Origin: Paraburkholderia sp. D15
GTDB taxonomy: Bacteria; Pseudomonadota; Gammaproteobacteria; Burkholderiales; Burkholderiaceae
Assembly: GCF_029910215.1 (NCBI RefSeq)
Contig: NZ_CP110396.1
Coordinates: 868,001-932,000 of the forward strand
DNA length: 64,000 nt
Direction of reading: 5' to 3'
Positions 24,951 to 33,614 of this stretch are shown piece by piece (the first letter of the stretch is position 1; the number at the start of each line of letters is the position of its first letter). The notes beneath the pieces were generated by a model. It worked only from the letters and a program-made list of their open reading frames with translations, searched no databases and was not told the origin of the DNA. The translations under genes and the position numbers were made by a program.

Positions 24951-25936
24951 TGCTCGACTTCTGGACCGCCGTGCTCGTCTTCACCACGTTCCTCTACGCG
25001 TCGCTCGACGGCTTCGATCTCGGCATCGGCATGCTGCTTCCGTTTGTCCGCGATGCAGCGGAGCGCGACCGCATGCTTGCGACGATCGCGCCCGTCTGGG
25101 ACGGCAACGAGACATGGCTGGTGATGAGCGCGACCGTCATGTTCGGGGTGTTCCCGCTCTTCTACGCGACACTGATGTCGGCCTTCTATCTGCCGCTCAT
25201 GGTCATGCTGGCGGGACTGATTTTCCGCGGCGTGGCCTTTGAATTCCGCGAAAGAAGCCGACGCACGAAATGGCTGTGGGACTGGGGATTCATCGCCGGG
25301 TCCTATGTGGCGGCCTTCATACAGGGTATGGCCATAGGCGCGCTGGCGGACGGCTTGCCGATGGCGGGTACCCGCTACGTCGGCGGCGCCTTCGGCTGGC
25401 TGTCGCCGTTCGCGCTCTTTTGCGGCATGGGCCTGTGCCTGGGGTACGCGCTGCTGGGCGCCGCGTGGCTCGCGTACAAGTCGACGCGCGCCACGCAGCA
25501 ACTGGCCTTCCGGCTGCTGCCGCGCCTGCTCGCGGGCGTGCTGGTGTTCCTCGCGCTGGCCTTCATCGCCACATGGTTCAGGGACGGCCTCCTCATGGAA
25601 CGCTGGTTCGAGCAGCCCACGCTGCTCCTGCTGCCGTTGGCCGGCCTCGCCATCAGCGCGCTCATGGCAACGGCCATCGCGAGGCGCCTCGAACTGGCGC
25701 CGTTCCTGTGCGCCGTCGCATTGTTCGCCGTGGGACTCGGCACGTTCGTCGTCTCGTTCTATCCGTACATGATCCCGTTCGCGATCACGACCACCGAGGC
25801 AGCCGCGCCGCATTCGAGTCAAGCGTTCCTGTTCTGGGGCGTGGGCGTCTTCGTGATGCCGCTCACGGTCGCCTACTCGCTGGTTATTTATTTTCTGTTC
25901 AAGGGGAAGGTTGGCGATGACGACCCAGCGTACTGA
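24947..25936 (+). CDS. cioB: Cytochrome bd-type quinol oxidase subunit II (CioB type)
   Basis: 329 residues, eight to nine membrane helices. Family motifs are LDGFDLGIGMLLPF and APVWDGNETWLV near the N-terminus, FRGVAFEFRE, and SFYPYMIPFAIT near the C-terminus. Translationally coupled to cioA. No small CydX/CydS-like frame is evident in the 79 bases before fumC. With subunit I it oxidises quinol and reduces oxygen without proton pumping. Confidence 0.93.
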   Translation: MMLDFWTAVLVFTTFLYASLDGFDLGIGMLLPFVRDAAERDRMLATIAPVWDGNETWLVMSATVMFGVFPLFYATLMSAFYLPLMVMLAGLIFRGVAFEFRERSRRTKWLWDWGFIAGSYVAAFIQGMAIGALADGLPMAGTRYVGGAFGWLSPFALFCGMGLCLGYALLGAAWLAYKSTRATQQLAFRLLPRLLAGVLVFLALAFIATWFRDGLLMERWFEQPTLLLLPLAGLAISALMATAIARRLELAPFLCAVALFAVGLGTFVVSFYPYMIPFAITTTEAAAPHSSQAFLFWGVGVFVMPLTVAYSLVIYFLFKGKVGDDDPAY

Positions 25937-26015
25937 CCGCGCGCGAACCCAGGCTGCGTGGGTTCTTACCCCTCGGCCGCACGATTACTTCACGCGACAT
26001 CAAGGAGCAATGGAC

Positions 26016-27476
26016 ATGACGGACACGGACCTCTATCACCCGCGGGTGGCGGATATCGCAATCGGCCTCGATGCCTCGGGTACACGCCGGGAGTTCGACA
26101 GCATGGGCAACGTGGACGTGCCGGCCGAAAAATACTGGGGCGCGCAGACCCAGCGCTCGCTCCGGCATTTCTCGATCGGCGGCGACCGGATGCCCAAGGC
26201 GGTCTATCACGCCTATGGCACGGTGAAGAAGGCCTGCGCGCTGGTCAATGAAGCGGCGGGACGGCTACCCGCGTGGAAGGCTGCGGCGATCGTCCGTGCG
26301 GCCGACGAGGCGATCGCCGGCAAGCTCGACGAGCATTTTCCGCTCTACGTGTGGCAGACCGGCTCGGGCACCCAAACCAACATGAACGTGAACGAAGTGC
26401 TGTCGAATCGTTCGATCCAGTTGCTGAGCGGCACGCTCGGCACGCAGCAGCCGGTACGACCCAATGACGACGTCAACATGGGCCAGTCGTCCAACGACAG
26501 TTTCCCGACCGCGATGCATATCGCCGCCGTCACCATGATCGACGATCGTCTCGTGCCGTCGCTGAGCCGGCTCGCCGATACCATCGAGATCAAGGCAAGT
26601 GGATGGATGGACGTGATCAAGGTCGGCCGCACGCATCTCGAAGACGCCACGCCGCTCTCGGTCGGGCAGGAATGGTCGGGCTGGGCCGCGCAACTGCGTG
26701 CATGCATAGCGGAGATCGAACGCAGCCGTGAAGGTCTTTACGAACTGGCGCTTGGCGGCACCGCGGTCGGCACTGGCCTTAACGCGCCGGTGGGATTCTC
26801 GAAGAACGTGGCGGCGAAAATCGCCGAACTGACGGGCAAGCCGTTCGTGACCGCGCCGAACAAATTCATGGCGCAGGGCTCGCTGGACGCGATGGTGCGT
26901 GCGTCCGCCGCGCTACGCGGCACGGCCGTGTCGCTGATGAAGGTCGCCAACGACATGCGCTGGCTCGCGTCGGGCCCGCGTTGCGGCCTGGGTGAACTGA
27001 AGCTGCCCGCCAACGAGCCCGGCTCGTCGATCATGCCCGGCAAGGTCAACCCGACCCAGTGCGAAGCCATGGTCATGATCGCGATCCAGGTCATCGGCGA
27101 GGATACGGCGGTCGCGTTCGCAGGAAGTCAGGGCAACTTCGAACTGAACGCGATGCGGCCGATCATCATCAACAACTTCCTGCATTGCGCGACGATTCTC
27201 GCGGACGGATGCGATAAATTCCGGACCTATTCGGTGGAAGGCACCGAACTCGATCGCGCGAGAATTCAGGCCTATGTGGACAACAATCTGATGCTCGTGA
27301 CGGCGTTGTCGCCGGTGATCGGCTATCAGAACGCGGCGCATATCGCCGAGGATGCCCAGGCGACCGGCTCCACGCTCAAGGCCGCGGCGCTTCGATCGTG
27401 CAAGATCACCGAGGCCGATTACGACAGGATCATCGATCCCGCCGGCATGATCGGCAACGGAATGGGCGGCGCGTGA
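26016..27476 (+). CDS. fumC: Fumarate hydratase class II
   Basis: 486 residues of the iron-independent fumarase/aspartase superfamily. Motifs are WQTGSGTQTNMNVNEV, NDDVNMGQSSND, GRTHLEDATP and the signature GSSIMPGKVNPTQCE. It interconverts fumarate and malate. AAGGAG lies 8 bases before ATG 26016; ATG 26010 is too close to it. About 20 extra N-terminal residues precede the usual family start. Downstream of mqo-cioAB, giving a fumarate-to-oxygen electron route in one transcription unit (inference). Confidence 0.95.
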   Translation: MTDTDLYHPRVADIAIGLDASGTRREFDSMGNVDVPAEKYWGAQTQRSLRHFSIGGDRMPKAVYHAYGTVKKACALVNEAAGRLPAWKAAAIVRAADEAIAGKLDEHFPLYVWQTGSGTQTNMNVNEVLSNRSIQLLSGTLGTQQPVRPNDDVNMGQSSNDSFPTAMHIAAVTMIDDRLVPSLSRLADTIEIKASGWMDVIKVGRTHLEDATPLSVGQEWSGWAAQLRACIAEIERSREGLYELALGGTAVGTGLNAPVGFSKNVAAKIAELTGKPFVTAPNKFMAQGSLDAMVRASAALRGTAVSLMKVANDMRWLASGPRCGLGELKLPANEPGSSIMPGKVNPTQCEAMVMIAIQVIGEDTAVAFAGSQGNFELNAMRPIIINNFLHCATILADGCDKFRTYSVEGTELDRARIQAYVDNNLMLVTALSPVIGYQNAAHIAEDAQATGSTLKAAALRSCKITEADYDRIIDPAGMIGNGMGGA

Positions 27477-27516
27477 GATGGGCCGTCCGATGTTGCGCAC
27501 GACGCGCCGCGTTACC

Positions 27517-28803
27517 TCAAGCGTCCCCCGTCCACTCGTACGCCACCGTCCCCTTCGGATGCCGGAACCAGCCCGGGTCGCGATAATCGTCGCGCGCCAT
27601 GCCCTCGCGCACTTTCACCACGCTGAACATGCCGCCCATCTCCAGCGCGCCGAACGGCCCGGTGCCGGTCATCATCGGCAAGGTGTTCTCCGGTAGCGGC
27701 ATTTCCATGCCGCCCATCGATCCGCCGGTGCCGCCCATCGCCATGTAACCGGGCACGAGCCTGTTGATGCGCCGCGCGAGATCCTTCTGCGGCACGCCGA
27801 TCATGTTCGGCACCTGGTGCCCCATCGCATTCATCGTGTGGTGCGACTTGTGGCAATGAAACGCCCAGTCGCCCGGACGGTCGGCGGTGAACTCGATCGC
27901 CCGCATCTGGCCGACGGCGACGTCGGCAGTCACCTCGGGCCATCGCGCGGAGGGCGGTATCCAGCCGCCATCGGTGCCCGTCACCTCGAAGCGATAGCCG
28001 TGCAGATGGACCGGATGATTGGTCATGGTCAGATTGCCGACGCGAATCCGCACGCGGTCGCCCGCGCGCACCGGCAACGCGTCGATGCCCGGAAACACGC
28101 GCGCATTCCACGTCCACATGTTGAAGTCGGTCATCTCGTTCACGCGCGGCGTGAAGCTGCCCGGGTCGATGTCGTACGCGGACATGATGAACACGAAGTC
28201 GCGATCCACGCGCATCACCTCCGGGTCTTTCGGGTGCACGATGAACGTCCCCATCATGCCCATCGCCATCTGCACCATTTCATCCGCGTGCGGGTGGTAC
28301 ATGTAGGTGCCGTGCTGCTCCAGCTGGAACTCGTACACGAAGGTCCTGCCCGGCGGAATGTGCGGCTGCGTGAGACCGCCCACGCCGTCCATCCCGCACG
28401 GCAGACGCATGCCGTGCCAATGCACGGTCGTGTGTTCCGGCAAGCGGTTGGTCACGAAGATGCGCACCTTGTCGCCCTCCACCGCCTCGATCGTCGGGCC
28501 CGGCGCCTGACCGTTGTAGCCCCATAGATTCGCGCTCATGCCCGGCGCCATTTCGCGTACCACGGGTTCGGCGATCAGATGGAATTCCTTCCAGCCGTTT
28601 TTCATCCGCCACGGCAAGGACCAGCCATTCAGCGTGGCGACCGGCGTGTATGGCCGGCCGGTGGCGGGTGCGCGTGGCGGCTGCATCGTTGCCCCGCTCA
28701 TGGCCGGGGCTTCGGGCAAGGTGGCCGCGCCGGCCTTGCTGACCAGCGCCGCCCCTAGCAATGCGGCGCCCGAGCCGCCCAGAAAATGTCGACGTGACAG
28801 CAT
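27517..28803 (-). CDS. Multicopper oxidase (CopA/CueO-like, exported by Tat)
   Basis: 428 residues. The N-terminus MLSRRHFLGGSGAALLGA is a twin-arginine signal; mature start near ALVSKAGAA. Copper ligands are HWHG, YHPHADE, HPVHLHG and HCHKSHHTMNAMGH, so type 1 and trinuclear sites are complete. Met-rich segments (MQMAMGMMG and the late GGSMGGMEM) suggest extra Cu(I) binding, as in CueO/CopA. Periplasmic Cu(I) oxidation is the likely role. It starts 1 base after the TolC-like stop, so co-translated; third gene of the operon from 30540. Confidence 0.93.
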   Translation of the reverse strand: MLSRRHFLGGSGAALLGAALVSKAGAATLPEAPAMSGATMQPPRAPATGRPYTPVATLNGWSLPWRMKNGWKEFHLIAEPVVREMAPGMSANLWGYNGQAPGPTIEAVEGDKVRIFVTNRLPEHTTVHWHGMRLPCGMDGVGGLTQPHIPPGRTFVYEFQLEQHGTYMYHPHADEMVQMAMGMMGTFIVHPKDPEVMRVDRDFVFIMSAYDIDPGSFTPRVNEMTDFNMWTWNARVFPGIDALPVRAGDRVRIRVGNLTMTNHPVHLHGYRFEVTGTDGGWIPPSARWPEVTADVAVGQMRAIEFTADRPGDWAFHCHKSHHTMNAMGHQVPNMIGVPQKDLARRINRLVPGYMAMGGTGGSMGGMEMPLPENTLPMMTGTGPFGALEMGGMFSVVKVREGMARDDYRDPGWFRHPKGTVAYEWTGDA

Positions 28804-28804
28804 G

Positions 28805-30304
28805 TCATTGACCTTTGGATTCAAGAGGTTCAGAAGGCTCAGCGGCTTGAGCGGATTCATTGGGGGGGATGGCTTGCGTGGTTGTCGCCATCGGTTGCGG
28901 CTGCGGTTGCTGGGCAGCCGCGTCAATCGGCAAACGACCGCCGAGCGATCGCCGCAGATCGGTATCCGCGAGCCAGTAGTCCTTCAACGCATCGATCGCG
29001 CCGTTCACCGCGCCGATCTGTTCGCGCGAATCGGCGAGCAGGTCGAACACGCTCGCGAGCATGCCGTTGTAGCGCAGCAGCAGTTCATCGGAAATGGTTT
29101 TGCGCAGCGGCACGACTTCGTCGCGATAGTGCTTCGCGAGGTCGTAGTCGCTCACATAGGCCGAGTACGCGTCGCGGACTTCGGAACGCGCGTCGATCGC
29201 GGTGGCGGCAAGACGATCGACGGACTGTCGATAGAGCGCTTGCGCGCGCGCCACCTTCGCATCGCCCCAGTCGAACACGGGTATCTCGACGCTGATTTCG
29301 TAGCCCTGCTCGCGGCCGTCGGAGGTGGTGAAGTTGTTCTGATAGCCGACGTCGAGCGCGTTGATGAAGCGCGTGGCCTTGCTCAGCCCCAATGAACTCG
29401 CCACGCTCTGCGTGCGTAGCCTGGCCGCCTGAATGTCGAGGCGGTTCCGCATCGCGAAGCGTTCGAGGTCCGGCAAATCGGGACGCGTCGTGGGCAGATC
29501 GGGCAGACGCCCGGGCAGCGCGTATTGCGTTTGCGTGCCCCACAGGCCCATCGCGCGCGTGAGCTTTTCGCGCGCGCTCGCGGCCTGTTGCCGCGCCCTC
29601 GCGCGCTGCGCCATCGCGTCCGCGTAGAAGGCCTGTTCGCGCGCCTGGTCGAGCTTGCTGTAGTGACCGGCCTGTCGCATTCGCGACGCCAGTTCGGCGG
29701 CGGCCTGCGCGGCGTCGCTCACCTGCCCGGCGTAGCTCGCCGACTGCTGCGCGGCGACGGCGACGACATACGCGCGGCGTGCATCGGCGGCGACGTTGAG
29801 CATCGCGTCCGCCGCGAGCAGACGCGTCTGCTCGAAACGCCGGCTTTCGATGCGCGTCGCCAGCGGCATCGTCAATACGCCAGCGAGGCCGAGCGTGAAC
29901 GTGCGGCTGATGCTCAGGTCGTTGCCGCCCTGCGTGCGGCTGAACGAGAAGCCAGGATTCGGCAGCCGTCCCGCCTGCACGAGGTCGGCTTCGGCAATGC
30001 CCAGTTCGGCATAGGCCGCCTGCAAACCGCGGTTGTTCAGCAACGCGATCTGCACGGCGTCGTCCATGGCGAGCGGTTTGGACAGGAGCTCGTCCGTGCG
30101 GGCGATAACGGCGCGATGGTCCTCGGGCGTTATCACGCGTACGGCGCTTTTGCCTAGCCGCTCCGATGCGGTCGTGGACACGGTGTCGAAACCGCCGTCT
30201 TTGGAGAACGTCGTGCAGCCGCCGAGTATCAGCAGAATGGCGAGCCACGCGGTGGCGTTTGTCAGACCACGCGCCGGTGCGAGTTGAAACGCGGTGCGCG
30301 TCAT
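28805..30304 (-). CDS. TolC-family outer-membrane lipoprotein (metal efflux type)
   Basis: 499 residues. Signal ending LLILGGC is a lipobox, so it is probably a lipid-anchored outer-membrane protein. Two repeated coiled-coil/TolC domains follow: AYAELGIAEADLVQAGRLPNP in the first and EISVEIPVFDWGDAKVARAQA in the second. The C-terminus is Gln/Pro-rich. No RND pump or membrane-fusion gene lies beside it; instead it is coupled to the multicopper oxidase, an arrangement known from copper-resistance loci of Burkholderiaceae. Upstream coupling (ATGA) to a small exported peptide gene. Confidence 0.9.
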   Translation of the reverse strand: MTRTAFQLAPARGLTNATAWLAILLILGGCTTFSKDGGFDTVSTTASERLGKSAVRVITPEDHRAVIARTDELLSKPLAMDDAVQIALLNNRGLQAAYAELGIAEADLVQAGRLPNPGFSFSRTQGGNDLSISRTFTLGLAGVLTMPLATRIESRRFEQTRLLAADAMLNVAADARRAYVVAVAAQQSASYAGQVSDAAQAAAELASRMRQAGHYSKLDQAREQAFYADAMAQRARARQQAASAREKLTRAMGLWGTQTQYALPGRLPDLPTTRPDLPDLERFAMRNRLDIQAARLRTQSVASSLGLSKATRFINALDVGYQNNFTTSDGREQGYEISVEIPVFDWGDAKVARAQALYRQSVDRLAATAIDARSEVRDAYSAYVSDYDLAKHYRDEVVPLRKTISDELLLRYNGMLASVFDLLADSREQIGAVNGAIDALKDYWLADTDLRRSLGGRLPIDAAAQQPQPQPMATTTQAIPPNESAQAAEPSEPLESKGQ

Positions 30305-30540
30305 TTCATCGACTCCTCGTGAGTGGAATCGTGAGTGGCGTGAGTCGCGCGATCAAGCGCGGGCCATGACGCCGCCGGCTCGCGATACGGCACGTAGTCC
30401 GCGAATGAGGATGGCGCGCTGAGCACCGGCACCGGCGCGGCGGCGTCTGCCGGGTCGGCCATGGCTTGAGGGGTATTGGCGTGCACGAGCGCCGGCAAAC
30501 CTGCCGTCGCGCCGAGCAGCGCCGCAATGAACGGTCGCAT
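30301..30540 (-). CDS. Small exported protein of the copper operon
   Basis: 79 residues from ATG 30540 (MRPFIAALLGATAGLPALVHA, a clear Sec signal cut near HANTP). The mature part is about 58 residues, Pro/Ala-rich, with FADYVPYREPAASWPALDRATHATHDSTHEE; two His near the end. The stop overlaps the TolC-like start (ATGA). No known family recognised. Its coupling to TolC and the multicopper oxidase suggests a periplasmic accessory in copper handling; this is inference from context. Confidence 0.7.
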   Translation of the reverse strand: MRPFIAALLGATAGLPALVHANTPQAMADPADAAAPVPVLSAPSSFADYVPYREPAASWPALDRATHATHDSTHEESMK

Positions 30541-30650
30541 GAATTGTCTCGTCGTGTGCAGCCACGGCGGCCAGCGTCCAGCCGGCCGTCGAGGCGACAG
30601 GAAACCCCGCCGAATCACGGGGAACCGCGCGGCACCAGGCCGCGCATGCG

Positions 30651-31109
30651 CTACACGAGCGAGATTCTGGGAGGCCGTTCGATGCCGCCGGTCAGAAACG
30701 ACGCGACGCGAACAGCAGGAGGCAGGGGAACAGAGAACCGGACGGGATCGAACGATGCGGACGTCACCGCGGCATTCGGCAACGCGCCGCCGAAACAGCA
30801 CGCGGCGCAAGCCGGGCATGCGTGAGCATGATGCGCGCCCCCGGAAGCACCATGATCCGACGATTGGGCACTCACGACGCGATGAGCTTGCGCGGCCATC
30901 ATCGCGGCATGATCGTGATGCCCGGTCGTGCCGGCCATCTGCGTGACGGCCGCCCTATGCGCCAGGTTCCCGACGAGCTCACGATGCGCAACACCTTCAT
31001 GACCGATGGACTGCGCGTTATCGCATGCCATGGAGACGGCCGCGAACGATTGAACCGGAAGGCTCAATACGAGCAGCACGACAATGAAGAGTTTGCGCCA
31101 GTAAGACAT
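30651..31109 (-). CDS. Cys/His-rich small exported protein (copper-related, unknown)
   Basis: 152 residues from ATG 31109 (MSYWRKLFIVVLLVLSLPVQSFAA, signal peptide). The middle holds many His and Met (GTTGHHDHAAMMAAQAH, DHGASGGAHHAHA), followed by a Cys cluster HACPACAACCFGG. A Cu or other soft-metal binding role is likely. A final conserved-looking stretch FSVPLPPAVRVASFLTGGIERPPR resembles the C-termini of small proteins found before copper oxidase operons. First gene of the minus-strand copper group, 110 bases before the next one. Confidence 0.7.
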   Translation of the reverse strand: MSYWRKLFIVVLLVLSLPVQSFAAVSMACDNAQSIGHEGVAHRELVGNLAHRAAVTQMAGTTGHHDHAAMMAAQAHRVVSAQSSDHGASGGAHHAHACPACAACCFGGALPNAAVTSASFDPVRFSVPLPPAVRVASFLTGGIERPPRISLV

Positions 31110-31195
31110 GGGCACGGAGTCTAGCACGCCGATAAATCCGTTAGCCCGGCTACGTCATAGTCGACGCAAAGCGAAAAAGATCGCCGTATTAGCGC

Positions 31196-31226
31196 TTGAC
31201 CTTACTGCGGTGGTAAGGTCCACGAT
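31196..31226 (+). promoter_or_regulatory. CueR/MerR-type copper promoter-operator
   Basis: TTGACC (-35, 31196-31201), 19-bp spacer, CACGAT (-10, 31221-31226). Inside is the dyad ACCTTAC-N7-GTAAGGT (31199-31219). The elongated 19-bp spacer and the ACCTT-N-AAGGT dyad have exactly the geometry of the E. coli copA promoter bound by CueR. It faces the CopZ-like gene, 30 bases before its start. No merR-family gene lies in the window. Confidence 0.8.
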
Positions 31227-31256
31227 TAAAGCCCGGCTACTCATTGGAGGCAAAAA

Positions 31257-31454
31257 ATGGAATTCGAAATTCCCGATATGTCGTGCGGCGGATGCGCCAA
31301 TGCCATTACGCGTGCCGTCATGCAATTCGACCCGGCGGCAAAAATCGCGATCGACGTGCCCGTTAAAATCGTTAACGTCACGTCGACCCAACCGCCGCAC
31401 AAGATCATCGAAGCGATCGAAGCGGCGGGGTTTCATCCCCAGCAACGCGGTTAA
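31257..31454 (+). CDS. CopZ-like copper chaperone (HMA domain)
   Basis: 65 residues forming one heavy-metal-associated domain: MSCGGCANAITRAV contains the Cu(I)-binding CxxC with the usual Met-x-Cys-x-x-Cys frame, and KIIEAIEAAGFHP closes the ferredoxin-like fold. Cytoplasmic. GGAGGC lies upstream and a CueR-type operator controls it. No P-type ATPase CopA adjoins, so delivery partner is elsewhere. Followed after 36 bases by the DUF305 gene. Confidence 0.92.
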   Translation: MEFEIPDMSCGGCANAITRAVMQFDPAAKIAIDVPVKIVNVTSTQPPHKIIEAIEAAGFHPQQRG

Positions 31455-31490
31455 ACCGAACCACGCCCCTCCACTCAACGGACACTCACC

Positions 31491-31925
31491 ATGAAAATGA
31501 AAAATCAACGCGTCTTTCGTGCGCTCTGTCTGTCCGGCGGCCTCGCGCTCGCCGTCGCCATGGCGCCCGCGCACGCGCAGCAGAGCGGCACGATGCCGGG
31601 CATGCCTGGCATGCGCATGCCGTCCGCGACGCCCGCGTCCGCCGCCGATGCCAACGCCAGCACCGGCGACTCGACGCAAGCGTTCAAGGCCGCCGACGAC
31701 AAGATGATGCAAGGCATGAGCGCGCCCGCCTATACCGGCAACGCCGACCGCGACTTCGTCGCGCACATGATTCCCCATCACCAGGGCGCGGTGGAAATGG
31801 CTCAGGTCGAATTGAAATACGGCAAAGATCCGGAATTGAAGCGCCTGGCGCGCAACATCATCAAGGCGCAGCGCGATGAAATCGCTTTCATGCAACGCTG
31901 GCAGGCGAAACACAACGCCCAGTAA
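31491..31925 (+). CDS. DUF305 (CopM-like) exported protein
   Basis: 144 residues. Signal peptide RALCLSGGLALAVAMAPAHA; a Met/Pro-rich linker (MPGMPGMRMPS); then a DUF305 four-helix domain with the metal-binding block DFVAHMIPHHQGAVEMAQ and the late IIKAQRDEIAFMQRW. Periplasmic copper binding is documented for DUF305 relatives such as cyanobacterial CopM. Co-transcribed with the CopZ-like gene. Confidence 0.92.
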   Translation: MKMKNQRVFRALCLSGGLALAVAMAPAHAQQSGTMPGMPGMRMPSATPASAADANASTGDSTQAFKAADDKMMQGMSAPAYTGNADRDFVAHMIPHHQGAVEMAQVELKYGKDPELKRLARNIIKAQRDEIAFMQRWQAKHNAQ

Positions 31926-32056
31926 TTCGCGGATTTTAAAATCCGCCGCCCGCGATCTCATGCCGTACTAACCGCGCACTAAGCGCGCACTTTTCACGCA
32001 CTTATCACGCACCAGTCGCGTACTAATCAAATACCCGCCCTCAAGCGCTCCTTTTT

Positions 32057-32075
32057 TTGTAACTTTACGTTACAA
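32057..32075. promoter_or_regulatory. 19-bp inverted repeat upstream of HAD-UbiA gene
   Basis: TTGTAAC-TTTAC-GTTACAA, perfect 7-bp arms, preceded by CTTTTTT. Lies in the 235-bp gap between the DUF305 gene and the HAD-UbiA gene. Could be an operator or a weak hairpin; the T-run lies on its 5' side, which argues against a plus-strand terminator. Confidence 0.4.
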
Positions 32076-32160
32076 TTCGCCGTTTTTTGGGCGATACCGG
32101 GGATGCGAGACGCAAAAAACCTCGCCCAGCAATAACAATGCAGGTGCCTCGGGGGGCGGA

Positions 32161-33603
32161 GTGCGGGCGAGTAAAGAACTATTGCCGTTGGTGGTCGATC
32201 TGGATGGAACGCTCACGCTGACCGACACGCTGGCCGAATCGGTCGTTCAGATCGTCAAGAGAAATCCGCTCAATCTGGTCAGGTTGCCGGTATGGCTACT
32301 GGGTGGCCGTGCATCGTTCAAGCGCGCGATCGCCTCGCGCACCCATCCGCTTGCGGCGTCGCTGCCGTATCGCCAGTCGCTGGTCGACTATCTGACGGCC
32401 GAGAAAAGCCGCGGGCGCCGTATCGTGCTCGCCACCGCCGCGCACCGTAGCGTCGCGGAGAACGTGGCCACGCACCTCGAACTCTTCGACGACGTGCTCG
32501 CCACCGACGGCAGCGACAATCTCAAAGGCAGCGCGAAACTCGCGCAGATCCAGCAGCGCATTGGCCGGGACTTCGTGTACGCCGGCGACAGTTCCGCCGA
32601 TCTGCCGATCTGGCAGGCGTCGCAAGGCGCGGTGCTGGCCGGCGTGTCGTCGGACGTGGCCGCGTCGGTTCGCAGCGCGGTGCCGGTGGAACGCGAGTTC
32701 GCCAACGCCGACGCGGGCCTCGCGATCTGGATCAAGGCGCTGCGCGTGCATCAATGGCTGAAGAACCTGCTGCTGTTCGTGCCGCTCTTCACCGCGTTTT
32801 CGTTCTTCGATACCGACAAACTCACGACCTTGATGCTCGCGTTCGTCGCGATGTCGCTGGGCGCGTCGGGCACGTACATCCTCAACGACCTGTGGGATCT
32901 CGCCAACGACCGCCAGCATCCACGCAAATGCACGCGGCCTTTCGCGAGCGGCGCGCTGTCCATCGCCAACGGACTCGGCTGCTCGGCGATGCTGCTCGTG
33001 AGTTCGCTCGCGCTCGGCTTGATCGCCTCGCCCGGCTTCGCGGCCATGCTCGCGCTGTATCTGGTGATGACCAGCGCGTATAGCTGGACCCTGAAAAAGA
33101 AACCGCTGATCGACGTGATCGTCTTGTCGCTGCTCTACACGCTGCGGATTTTCGCGGGTTCGGTGGCGGTGGACATTCCGGTCAGCAAGTGGCTGCTCGC
33201 CTTTTCGCTGCTGACCTTCCTGAGCCTCGCGCTCGTCAAGCGCTGCGCCGAACTCGTGTCGATGCGCCAGAGCGGCGCGCAGCCCCCCGCGGGCCGCGAT
33301 TACCGCGTCGCCGATCTCGAAGTGCTGTGGCCGCTCGGCATCGGCGCGGCATTGTCGGCGGTGGTGGTGTTCGGCCTGTTCATCAATTCCGCCGACACCG
33401 TCGCGCGTTACGGTGAAGCGAGTCTGCTCTGGCTCGTCGCGATCGGCTTCATCTATCTGCTCGGGCGTCTCTGGCTCGCCACCGTGCGCGGCGAAATGGA
33501 CGACGATCCCGTGGTGTTCGTCATGGAGGACCGGGGCAGCCGCATCACGATGCTGTCGATGGTCGCCATCGTGCTGCTCGCTCACTTCACGCATTTCCCG
33601 TAA
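32161..33603 (+). CDS. HAD-like phosphatase fused to UbiA-family prenyltransferase
   Basis: 480 residues. Residues 1-190 are a HAD-superfamily domain: VVDLDGTLTLTDTL (motif I), then ATAA and YAGDSSADLPIW (motif IV). Residues about 195-480 are a UbiA-type polytopic domain with NDLWDLANDRQHPRK (the Asp-rich prenyl-diphosphate site) and a second Asp motif region near SAYSWTLKKKPLIDV. The layout is related to decaprenyl-phosphate phosphoribosyltransferases acting in arabinose-lipid synthesis, sometimes fused to the HAD enzyme that dephosphorylates the product. Starts with GTG at 32161, GGGGCGGA just before. Product predicted to be a polyprenyl-linked sugar, not ubiquinone. Confidence 0.85.
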   Translation: MRASKELLPLVVDLDGTLTLTDTLAESVVQIVKRNPLNLVRLPVWLLGGRASFKRAIASRTHPLAASLPYRQSLVDYLTAEKSRGRRIVLATAAHRSVAENVATHLELFDDVLATDGSDNLKGSAKLAQIQQRIGRDFVYAGDSSADLPIWQASQGAVLAGVSSDVAASVRSAVPVEREFANADAGLAIWIKALRVHQWLKNLLLFVPLFTAFSFFDTDKLTTLMLAFVAMSLGASGTYILNDLWDLANDRQHPRKCTRPFASGALSIANGLGCSAMLLVSSLALGLIASPGFAAMLALYLVMTSAYSWTLKKKPLIDVIVLSLLYTLRIFAGSVAVDIPVSKWLLAFSLLTFLSLALVKRCAELVSMRQSGAQPPAGRDYRVADLEVLWPLGIGAALSAVVVFGLFINSADTVARYGEASLLWLVAIGFIYLLGRLWLATVRGEMDDDPVVFVMEDRGSRITMLSMVAIVLLAHFTHFP

Positions 33604-33614
33604 TCCGATTCGCC

